NCBI RefSeq assembly: GCF_900100495.1
Contig: NZ_FNCT01000002.1
Span: forward strand, 372,001-436,000
Reading direction: 5' to 3'
DNA from: Pseudomonas benzenivorans
GTDB taxonomy: Bacteria > Pseudomonadota > Gammaproteobacteria > Pseudomonadales > Pseudomonadaceae
Length of the DNA stretch: 64,000 nt
In this document: positions 50,198 through 57,669 of the stretch, one piece after another
How positions within the stretch are numbered: position 1 is the first letter of the stretch
Layout: each line of letters opens with the position of its first letter
The notes under the pieces: generated by a model
Told to the model about the DNA's origin: nothing
Database searches by the model: none
Seen by the model: the letters and a program-made list of their open reading frames with translations, nothing else
Position numbers and translations under genes: made by a program

Positions 50198-51315
50198 GGA
50201 CGCGCCGCCAGGATCACATCGGCCGCCTTCTGCGGCATGGAATAGAGGTCGGCGGTCTCGGCGTAGGCCAGGGCGTTGCGCCGCCAGAAGGCGCGGCGCT
50301 GATCGTCGGCGAGCATGTCGGCGAGGGCATGGTTGAGGCGCGCCTGCTCGAACGGGCTGGGCAGCACGCGGCCGGCGTCGGCCTCGGCGATGTAGTGGGC
50401 GTAGCCGCAGACATCGGTAACCAGCACCGGCAGGCCGGCGACCAGCGCCTCGAGCAGCACGGTGCCGGTGTTCTCGTTGTAGGCCGGATGGATCAGCAGG
50501 TCGGCGCCGAGCAGGAAGCGCGGGATGTCGCTGCGGCCCTTGAGGATCTGCACATTGTCGGATATGCCCAGGGCCTTGACCTGCAGCAGGAACGGCTTGG
50601 GATCGTCCTGGCCGATGACGATCAGGCGGGTGCGCTGGCGCTGCTCGCGCGGCAGGGCGGCGAGCGCCTTGAGGCTGCGGTCCAGGCCCTTGGTCTTGAA
50701 CCCCGAGCCGATCTGCACCAGCAGCAGGTCGTCGTCGGCCAGCTGGAACTCGCGGCGCAGCTCGGCACGGATCTCGGCGGCATTGACCGGCGCCCGGCGA
50801 TCGGTGGCGATGCCCGGCGGCAGCAGATGAAAGCGCTGCGCCGGGGTGTGGTAATGCTTGACGAACAGCGGCTGCTGCACCTCGGAGATCATCAGGATCT
50901 CGGTCTTCGACGCCGGGGCGAACACCGCCCGCTCGTAGTCGGCGAAGTGCTTGTAGCGCCCCCACTTGCGGTACAGCGGATTGCGCAGGGTCTGCGCCTT
51001 GTCCTCGAAGCAGCCGTCGGCGGCGTAGTAGACGTCCAGCCCCGGCATCTTGTTGAAGCCGATCACCCGCGCCACCGGGCGCCTGGCCAGGTCGGCCTCG
51101 ACCCAGGCGGTCAGTTTCTCGTTGCGCCGGTGGTTGAACAGCGCCTTGACCGGCACCTGCACTACCTCGAAGCCCGCGGGCACCTCGCCTTCCCAGATCG
51201 GCGTGTAGACGCGGATGGCGTGACCACGCCGCTGGCACTCCAGGGCGATGCGCAGGAAGTCGCGCTGCAGGCCGCCGAACGGGAAGTACTTGTAGAGGAC
51301 GAAGGCCAGTTGCAT
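50194..51315 (-). CDS. waaG: LPS core glycosyltransferase WaaG
   Basis: A 373-residue GT4 transferase that adds the first outer-core hexose to heptose II. The N-terminus is the membrane-associated segment LAFVLYKYFPFGGLQRDFLR. The C-terminal domain has LVQIGSGFKTKGLDRSLKAL and AYNENTGTVLLEALVAGLPV, the acidic E-x7-E of the family. It shares one base with the waaC stop (TGATG) and overlaps waaP by 4 bases. Confidence 0.96.
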   Translation of the reverse strand: MQLAFVLYKYFPFGGLQRDFLRIALECQRRGHAIRVYTPIWEGEVPAGFEVVQVPVKALFNHRRNEKLTAWVEADLARRPVARVIGFNKMPGLDVYYAADGCFEDKAQTLRNPLYRKWGRYKHFADYERAVFAPASKTEILMISEVQQPLFVKHYHTPAQRFHLLPPGIATDRRAPVNAAEIRAELRREFQLADDDLLLVQIGSGFKTKGLDRSLKALAALPREQRQRTRLIVIGQDDPKPFLLQVKALGISDNVQILKGRSDIPRFLLGADLLIHPAYNENTGTVLLEALVAGLPVLVTDVCGYAHYIAEADAGRVLPSPFEQARLNHALADMLADDQRRAFWRRNALAYAETADLYSMPQKAADVILAARP

Positions 51316-52319
51316 CAGGCGCGCTCCTGCAGGCCCAGCAACAGGGCGTTCAATTCATGGCCCACGCGCTCGGCGCCGAGCCCGTCGAAGCAGGGCGTGC
51401 GCCGATCGCCCAGGCCCGCCTGCGGGCCACTGGCACACAGGTGCACCTGGCCGCGGCCATAGGCGCCGACCTTGCCCGGCAGGGTCGGCCCGTACAGCGA
51501 GATGGTCGGCACATCCAGCGCCGCGGCCAGGTGGCCGAGGCCGGTGTCCACCGCCACGCAGGCGCTGGCGCCGGCGATCACCTTGGCCACGCCGGCCAGA
51601 TTGAGCCTGGGCAGCACGGCGGCGCCGGGAATGCCGGCGACGATGCGCTCGGCGCGGGCGCGTTCGGTCTCGTTGCCCCAGGGCAGGCGAATGGCCCAGC
51701 CCTGCCCGGCCATGCGTTCGGCCAGGGCGCGCCAGTCGGCTTCCGGCCAGTGCTTGCTGGCCCAGGTGGTACCGTGCAGGAACAGCAGGTAGGGCGCCTG
51801 CGAGGCGTCGGCCAGGGCCGCGCGATCCAGGCCGTAGTCACCCAGCCCTTCGGGCAGGCTGTAGCCCAGGGCCTGGGCAAATAGCTGACGGGTGCGCTCC
51901 AGGGCATGCTGATTCTTCGCCACCGCGTAGAGCCGGTCATAGAAACGGCAGGCGATCGGCTCACGCGCCGAATCGCGATCCAGGCCGGCCACCGGCGCCT
52001 TGACGTAGCGGGTCAGCCAGGCACTCTTCAGCAGGCCCTGGGCGTCGATCACCAGGTCATAGCGGGTCTCGCCCAGGCGCGCCTTGAAGCGCCGCCATTC
52101 GCCGCTTCTCAGGGTTTGCCAGAGGTGCTTGCGCCAGCGGCGGATCGCCAGCGGAATTACCCGGGCCACCGCCGGATGCCAGGCCGGGATCTCGGCGAAG
52201 CCCTCCTCCACCACCCAGTCGAACTGGATGCCGGGGATCGCCCGCGCCGCGTCGGTGAGTGCCGGCAGGGTATGAATCACGTCGCCCAGCGAGGACGTCT
52301 TGATCAGCAGAACTCGCAA
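51315..52319 (-). CDS. waaC: Heptosyltransferase I
   Basis: A 334-residue GT9 enzyme that adds the first L-glycero-D-manno-heptose to Kdo. The N-terminus is RVLLIKTSSLGDVIHTLPAL. The C-terminal half has ACVAVDTGLGHLAAALDVPT and ISLYGPT, the ADP-heptose-binding region. It begins with TTG at 52319 directly after the TAG of waaF (TAGTTG), with GAGG in the last waaF codons as ribosome site; no ATG is available before the conserved strand. Confidence 0.95.
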   Translation of the reverse strand: MRVLLIKTSSLGDVIHTLPALTDAARAIPGIQFDWVVEEGFAEIPAWHPAVARVIPLAIRRWRKHLWQTLRSGEWRRFKARLGETRYDLVIDAQGLLKSAWLTRYVKAPVAGLDRDSAREPIACRFYDRLYAVAKNQHALERTRQLFAQALGYSLPEGLGDYGLDRAALADASQAPYLLFLHGTTWASKHWPEADWRALAERMAGQGWAIRLPWGNETERARAERIVAGIPGAAVLPRLNLAGVAKVIAGASACVAVDTGLGHLAAALDVPTISLYGPTLPGKVGAYGRGQVHLCASGPQAGLGDRRTPCFDGLGAERVGHELNALLLGLQERA

Positions 52320-53354
52320 CTATTCGACCTCGACCGGATCGGCCACCAGGCGCTCCAGCGCCTCCAGCACCGGGCGCGGGGCCAGCTCGCGCAGGCAGTT
52401 GTAGTGGCCATAGCGGCAGGTGCGCTCGAAGCACGGGCTGCACTCCAGCCCCAGGCGAACGATCTCCACTCGCTCGGCCAGCGGCGGGGTGAACTGCGGC
52501 GAGGTCGAGCCGTAGACCGCCACCAGCGGGCGGTTCAGCGCGGCGGCCACATGCATCAGCCCGGAGTCGTTGGAGACCACCGCGCTGGCGCAGGACAGCA
52601 GGTCGATGGCCTCGGCCAGGCTGGTGTCGCCGGCCAGGTTGCTCGCCTCTTCGCGCAGGCCGGGAATCAGCCGCGCGCGGATCTCCTCACCGACCCCGTG
52701 GTCGTTCTGCGAGCCGAACAGCCAGACCTGCCAGCCGGCGCGGATCTTCGCCTCGGCGACCTGGGCGTAATGCTCGCTCGGCCAGCGCTTGGCCTCGCCG
52801 AACTCGGCGCCGGGACAGAGCGCCAGCACCGGGCGATCGAGGCTCAGGCCGAACTTGGCCAGGGCCGCGTCGCGGCTGGCTTCCTCGATGCGCAGGGACG
52901 GGCGCGGATAGGGTTTCGGCAACTCCACGCCAGGTTCAAATGCGAGCGCCATGAAACGCTCGATCATCAGCGGGTAGCGGTCCTTGTCCAGGGCGCGCAC
53001 GTCGTTGAGCAGGCCGTAGCGCATCTCGCCCTTCCAGCCGGTGCGCGTGGCGATGCCGGCGAAGAACGGCACCAGCGCCGATTTCAGCGAGTTGGGCAGC
53101 AGGATCGCCTGATCGTACTGGCCGGCCAGGGACTTGCCGATCCTGCGCCGGGTCGCCAACTGCAGCACGCCATGGCCCAGCGGGAAACTCAGGGCCCGAC
53201 GCACCTCGGGCATGCGCTCGAGGATCGGCCGGCTCCACTCCGGCGCCAGCACATCGATCTCGCAGCCGGGATGGCGCTGTTTCAGGCACTGGAACAGCGT
53301 CTGCGCCATCACCATGTCACCGACCCAGCTGGGCCCAACGATCAGAATTTTCAT
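52320..53354 (-). CDS. waaF: Heptosyltransferase II
   Basis: A 344-residue GT9 enzyme that adds the second heptose to the core. It starts KILIVGPSWVGDMVMAQTLF and has AVVSNDSGLMHVAAALNRPL, then VAVYGSTSPQFTPPL, and the Cys-rich SPCFERTCRYGHYNCL common in WaaF. It is the first gene of the tightly packed waaF-to-wapR run. An imperfect long inverted repeat fills most of the 108-bp gap to ilvE. Confidence 0.97.
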   Translation of the reverse strand: MKILIVGPSWVGDMVMAQTLFQCLKQRHPGCEIDVLAPEWSRPILERMPEVRRALSFPLGHGVLQLATRRRIGKSLAGQYDQAILLPNSLKSALVPFFAGIATRTGWKGEMRYGLLNDVRALDKDRYPLMIERFMALAFEPGVELPKPYPRPSLRIEEASRDAALAKFGLSLDRPVLALCPGAEFGEAKRWPSEHYAQVAEAKIRAGWQVWLFGSQNDHGVGEEIRARLIPGLREEASNLAGDTSLAEAIDLLSCASAVVSNDSGLMHVAAALNRPLVAVYGSTSPQFTPPLAERVEIVRLGLECSPCFERTCRYGHYNCLRELAPRPVLEALERLVADPVEVE

Positions 53355-53367
53355 ACGAGCAATATCG

Positions 53368-53459
53368 GTAGGTTGGGTTGAGGAGCGAAGCGACGAAGCC
53401 CAACGGGCACGGCTTGAGTCTGCGCCATGTTGGGCTTCGCTTCGCTCAGCCCAACCTAC
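53368..53459. repeat. Long imperfect inverted repeat between ilvE and waaF
   Basis: The arms are GTAGGTTGGGTTGAGGAGCG... at the left and ...CTTCGCTCAGCCCAACCTAC at the right, complementary over about 31 bases with a few small bulges. The word GTAGGTTGGGCTGAGCGAAG is a frequent intergenic repeat of pseudomonads in my experience. It may be a REP-like element and could uncouple waaF from ilvE transcription. Confidence 0.7.
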
Positions 53460-53462
53460 GAG

Positions 53463-54386
53463 TCACTTCACCAGGGTGCGCCATTCGGCGTGGGCACTGC
53501 TCTTGCCGGTCACCAGGTCGAAATAGGCTTTCTGCAGCTTCTCGGTGACCGGGCCGCGGCGGCCGGCGCCGATCTGCCGGCCATCGACTTCGCGGATCGG
53601 CGTGACTTCGGCGGCGGTGCCGGTGAAGAAGGCCTCGTCGGCGATGTATACCTCGTCGCGGGTGATGCGCTTCTCGACCACCTTGATGCCCAGCTCGTCG
53701 GCCAGCTGCAGCACGGTGTTGCGAGTGATGCCGTTCAGGCAGGAGGTGACTTCCGGGGTGTAGACCACGCCGTTCTTGACCAGGAAGATGTTCTCCCCCG
53801 AGCCCTCGGCGACATAGCCCTCGGTGTCCAGCAGCATGGCCTCGTCGGCGCCGCCGGAGATGGCTTCCTGCAGGGCCAGCATCGAGTTGATGTAGTTGCC
53901 GTTGGCCTTGGCGCGGGTCATCGAGATGTTGACGTGGTGGCGGGTGAAGGAGCTGGTGCGCACCTTGATCCCGACCTGCAGGGCCTCGTCGCCCATGTAG
54001 GCGCCCCAGTTCCAGGCGGCGACTATCACCTGCACCTTCAGGCCGGTGGCGCGCAGGCCCATGGCCTCCGATCCGTAGAACACCATCGGACGGATGTAGG
54101 CGCTTTCCAGGTTGTTCTCGCGCACCGCGGCGCGGGTGGCTTGGTTGATCTCGTCTTTGCTGAACGGGATCTTCATGCCCATGATGTGGGCGGAGTCGAA
54201 CAGCCGGTCGGTGTGCGCCTGCAGGCGGAAGATCGCCGTGCCGTCCGGGGTGTCGTAGGCGCGCACGCCCTCGAACACGCCCATGCCGTAGTGCAGGGTG
54301 TGGGTCAGCACATGGGTGGTCGCGTCACGCCACGGCACCAGCTTGCCGTCATACCAAATCACGCCATCACGATCGGCCATCGACAT
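53463..54386 (-). CDS. ilvE: Branched-chain amino acid aminotransferase
   Basis: A 307-residue fold-type IV PLP enzyme for the last step of valine, leucine and isoleucine synthesis. Lys160 in MTRAKANGNYINSML forms the PLP Schiff base. LHYGMGVFEGVRAY, GYVAEGSGENIFLVKNG and NGITRNTVLQLA are family signatures. The start ATG at 54386 has GAGGAG upstream. It lies between glnE and the LPS operon as in P. aeruginosa. Confidence 0.97.
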   Translation of the reverse strand: MSMADRDGVIWYDGKLVPWRDATTHVLTHTLHYGMGVFEGVRAYDTPDGTAIFRLQAHTDRLFDSAHIMGMKIPFSKDEINQATRAAVRENNLESAYIRPMVFYGSEAMGLRATGLKVQVIVAAWNWGAYMGDEALQVGIKVRTSSFTRHHVNISMTRAKANGNYINSMLALQEAISGGADEAMLLDTEGYVAEGSGENIFLVKNGVVYTPEVTSCLNGITRNTVLQLADELGIKVVEKRITRDEVYIADEAFFTGTAAEVTPIREVDGRQIGAGRRGPVTEKLQKAYFDLVTGKSSAHAEWRTLVK

Positions 54387-54457
54387 AGTTGCCTGCTCCT
54401 CAATTCCGATTGGTACACCGCGGCCGGAGGCACATGATCCTCCGACCCAGGAAAAAT

Positions 54458-57403
54458 TCAGCTCAGCCCCAGCTCCCGCCAGATCCGCAGCACGCTGCGC
54501 CGTTCGTCATGGAACTGATCGCCGCTGACCACCCCCGGCTGCTTTTGCAGCGCCTGGCGATGCGCGGCGGAACGATAGGCCTTGTACACCTCTTGCAACA
54601 GCCGGGCATCTTTCCCGGGTAACAAACCGACCCGCTCCAGACCTTCCAGAATGCGGATATTGTCGGTGAACTCGACCAGCTCCGGGTATTGCCGCGACCA
54701 GGCCAGGGCCGCGTATTGCACCATAAATTCGATATCGACGATACCACCGGCATCCTGCTTCAGGTCGAAGGGCGCCGCGGCGTCGAAGGCATTCGCCGCG
54801 GTGCCGGCGGCGGTGGCCTTGCTGCCGAGGTTGTCGCGCATCTTCGCGCGCATCTCGCTGACCTCGGCGCGCAGGCTATCCAGGTCGCGCGCGCGACCGA
54901 GCACCGCCGCGCGCATCGCCTCGAAGGCCCGGCCGACCCGCGGGCAACCGACCAGCACCCGCGCGCGCACCAGCGCCTGGTGTTCCCAGGTCCAGGCCTC
55001 GTTTTCCTGATAGCGCTGGAAGGCGCCGAGGGAGCTGACCAGTAGCCCGGCGGCGCCGGAGGGACGCAGGCGCATGTCGACTTCATAGAGCTGGCCGGAG
55101 TTGGTCTGGGCGGTCAGCAGGTGGATGATGCGCTGGCCCAGGCGGGTGAAGAACTGCGCGCCGTCGATCGGCTTGGCGCCGTCGGTCTCGGCCTGCGGAT
55201 CGCCGTCGTGGATGAACACCAGGTCGAGGTCCGAGCCGTGGCCCAGCTCGATGCCGCCGACCTTGCCATAGCCGACGATGATGAAGTCCGGGGCGCACGG
55301 GCCGCCGTCGAGGCGCCGCGGCGCACCGTGCCTGGCCACGGTCTGGCGCCAGGCCAGGGCCAGCACCTGGTCGAGAATCGCCTCGGCCAGCCAGGTCAGG
55401 TAGTCGCTGACCTTCATCAGCGGCAGGCTGCCGGCGATCTCCGAGGCGGCCACGCGCAGGCCGTGGGCCAGTTTGAAGTGGCGCAGCGCCTCCATCTGCT
55501 GCTCCAGGTCGTCCTCGGGAATGCGCATCAGCCGCTCGCGCAACTCGGCGGCCAGCTCCGGCGCCTGCGGCGGCTTGAACAGGCGGCCTTCGTTGAGCAA
55601 CTCGTCGAGCAGCAACGGGAAGCGGGCGATCTGCTCGGCGATCCACGGGCTGGCGGCGCACAGCGTCAGCAGGCGCTGCAAGGCGCTGGGATTTTCCGTC
55701 AGTAGCACCAGGTAGGCCGAGCGCCGCGCCACCGCCTCGACCAGCGGCAGCACCCGTTCCAGCACCAGATCCGGATTGGCGTGCTCCACCGCCTGGGCCA
55801 GCAACCGCGGAATGAAGGCGTCCAGGCGCTCGCGACCGAGGCGTTGCATGGCGCGCACCTGGTTGCCGTTGCGCAAGCCGACCAGGCGCTGCCAGGCCGA
55901 CTGGGCGTCGACGAAGCCCGCCTCGGCCAGCTGCCGGCAGGCCGCGGCCTCGTCCTGGACATCGTTCCACAGCGGCAGCCACTCGCCGCCGGCCACCGCC
56001 ACGGCGGCGCCCTCCTGATCCTCGTCGGGGTCGGCGATCACCTGACGGAAGTGCCAGTCGACCCGGCCGCGCCAGTGCATCAGCCGCGCATGGAAGGCCG
56101 GCCAACCGTCGAAGCCGAGGATAAAGGCCACCCGCGCCCGGTCCCGCTCGTTGTCCGGGAGCATCTGCGTCTGCCGGTCGCCGATCGCCTGCAGGGCATG
56201 CTCGGTGTAGCGCAGGAAGGCGTAGCCCTCGCGCAGCTCCTCGACCACCGCGGCCGGCAGGTAGCCCTGCCCGGCCAGGGTACCGAGCACCTTCAATAGT
56301 GGCCGCTGCTGCAGGCTGAGGTCACGGCCGCCGTGGATCAGCTGGAAAGCCTGGGCGATGAACTCCACCTCGCGGATGCCGCCGGCGCCAAGCTTGATGT
56401 TCTCGGCCATGCCCTTGCGCCGCACCTCCTGCTGGATCAGCTGCTTCATGCCGCGCAGCGCTTCGATCGCGGAGAAATCCAGATAACGCCGATAGACGAA
56501 CGGCCGCAGCATCTCCAGCAGCTGCGCGCCGGCGACCGGATCGCCGCCGACCACCCGCGCCTTGATCATGGCGTAGCGCTCCCAGTCGCGGCCCTGGTCC
56601 TGGTAGTACTGCTCCAGCGCATTGAAGCTGAACACCAACGAACCGGAAGAGCCGTACGGACGCAGGCGCATGTCGGTGCGAAAGACGAAGCCATCGACGG
56701 TGATGGCGTCCAGCGCTTTTATGAGTCTTTGCCCGAGGCGGATAAAGAACTCCTGGTTGTCCAGCGGACGCTTCACCCCTTCGGTCTCGCCGCCCTCCGG
56801 GTAGCCGAAGATCAGGTCGATGTCCGAGGACAGGTTCAGCTCGTGGGCGCCGAGCTTGCCCATGCCGAGAATCACCAGGTGCTGCGCCTGCCCGCTGCGG
56901 CGGCCGATCGGCGTGCCGAACTGCGTGCAGTGCCGCGGGTAGAGCCAGTGATAGGCCAGGTCGATGCAGGCGTCGGCAAGGTCGGAGAGGTCGCCGCAGG
57001 TTTCGCCCAGATCCGCCTGGCGATTGATGTCGCGCCAGATGATGCGCAGCTGCTGGCGGTTGCGGAAGCGCCGCAGGCGTCGCCCCAACTCCTCCTCATC
57101 GGCGCAGTCGGCCAGCGCCTGTGCCAGTTGCCCGCGCAACTCGCCGGCTTGCAGCGACCGCTCCAGCTCACCGCACTCGGCCAGGGCCAGGAACATCGAC
57201 GGATCGCGCAGACCTTGCTGGAGGACGAAATCGCTGGCCACGCAGACCCGCCGCAACGCCTCGCGCCGCGCGCCGGGCCAGGCGGCGAAGCGCACCGCGG
57301 CCTCTGCCGACAGGCCAGCGAAGGCCGCCTGCAGGGACTGCTCGGCAGACGGCCCGAGGGCTTCGAGGGTGGCAGGCAAAGGGGCCAGCGCTGGCAGGCT
57401 CAT
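54458..57403 (-). CDS. glnE: Glutamine synthetase adenylyltransferase/deadenylase
   Basis: A 981-residue bifunctional enzyme that adds or removes AMP on glutamine synthetase according to nitrogen status, with GlnB as partner. Two nucleotidyltransferase domains are visible. The N-terminal deadenylase domain has LSSDIDLIFGYPEGGETEG, and the C-terminal adenylylase domain has GHGSDLDLVFIHDGDPQ. Both keep the DxD metal motif. It is divergent from aceE across 266 bp. Full length for the family. Confidence 0.97.
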   Translation of the reverse strand: MSLPALAPLPATLEALGPSAEQSLQAAFAGLSAEAAVRFAAWPGARREALRRVCVASDFVLQQGLRDPSMFLALAECGELERSLQAGELRGQLAQALADCADEEELGRRLRRFRNRQQLRIIWRDINRQADLGETCGDLSDLADACIDLAYHWLYPRHCTQFGTPIGRRSGQAQHLVILGMGKLGAHELNLSSDIDLIFGYPEGGETEGVKRPLDNQEFFIRLGQRLIKALDAITVDGFVFRTDMRLRPYGSSGSLVFSFNALEQYYQDQGRDWERYAMIKARVVGGDPVAGAQLLEMLRPFVYRRYLDFSAIEALRGMKQLIQQEVRRKGMAENIKLGAGGIREVEFIAQAFQLIHGGRDLSLQQRPLLKVLGTLAGQGYLPAAVVEELREGYAFLRYTEHALQAIGDRQTQMLPDNERDRARVAFILGFDGWPAFHARLMHWRGRVDWHFRQVIADPDEDQEGAAVAVAGGEWLPLWNDVQDEAAACRQLAEAGFVDAQSAWQRLVGLRNGNQVRAMQRLGRERLDAFIPRLLAQAVEHANPDLVLERVLPLVEAVARRSAYLVLLTENPSALQRLLTLCAASPWIAEQIARFPLLLDELLNEGRLFKPPQAPELAAELRERLMRIPEDDLEQQMEALRHFKLAHGLRVAASEIAGSLPLMKVSDYLTWLAEAILDQVLALAWRQTVARHGAPRRLDGGPCAPDFIIVGYGKVGGIELGHGSDLDLVFIHDGDPQAETDGAKPIDGAQFFTRLGQRIIHLLTAQTNSGQLYEVDMRLRPSGAAGLLVSSLGAFQRYQENEAWTWEHQALVRARVLVGCPRVGRAFEAMRAAVLGRARDLDSLRAEVSEMRAKMRDNLGSKATAAGTAANAFDAAAPFDLKQDAGGIVDIEFMVQYAALAWSRQYPELVEFTDNIRILEGLERVGLLPGKDARLLQEVYKAYRSAAHRQALQKQPGVVSGDQFHDERRSVLRIWRELGLS

Positions 57404-57493
57404 GGTCTATCCTTTTTTGCGGCTACAGCCGACACGCGAAAAACCGGAAAACTCAGTGCCCGAGTGTGAGGCGCGCAGCCAGCAGCGAATAAT

Positions 57494-57560
57494 TGTAGTT
57501 TTGCTACGAAAGAATGTATCCGAAGGGCTGAAATCGGCGTCCAAATGTAGTAAAACTACA
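57494..57560 (+). promoter_or_regulatory. Paired operator-like palindromes upstream of aceE
   Basis: TGTAGTAAAACTACA (57546-57560) is a palindrome of TGTAGT and ACTACA around AAA. TGTAGTTTTGCTACG (57494-57508), read in reverse, matches it at 13 of 15 bases. Their centres lie 52 bp apart, about five helical turns, in the glnE/aceE divergent gap. The motif resembles what I recall for RccR, an RpiR-family regulator of aceE and glyoxylate genes in Pseudomonas; that link is from memory. Confidence 0.7.
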
Positions 57561-57669
57561 CGGAGCCGGTCCTACCCCCGGTACATCCAAGAATTCACGT
57601 GCCCGCTCACAAAGCCGGTCACGAACCCTGGCCTCCGATTCTGGAAGCCTTTCCGCCCTGGAGCAAGCC

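Noticed and set aside
54425..54444. CGGAGG/CCTCCG hairpin between glnE and ilvE as a terminator
   Set aside because: The 6-bp stem has an 8-base loop and no T run, and it sits near the ilvE ribosome site region; evidence is insufficient.
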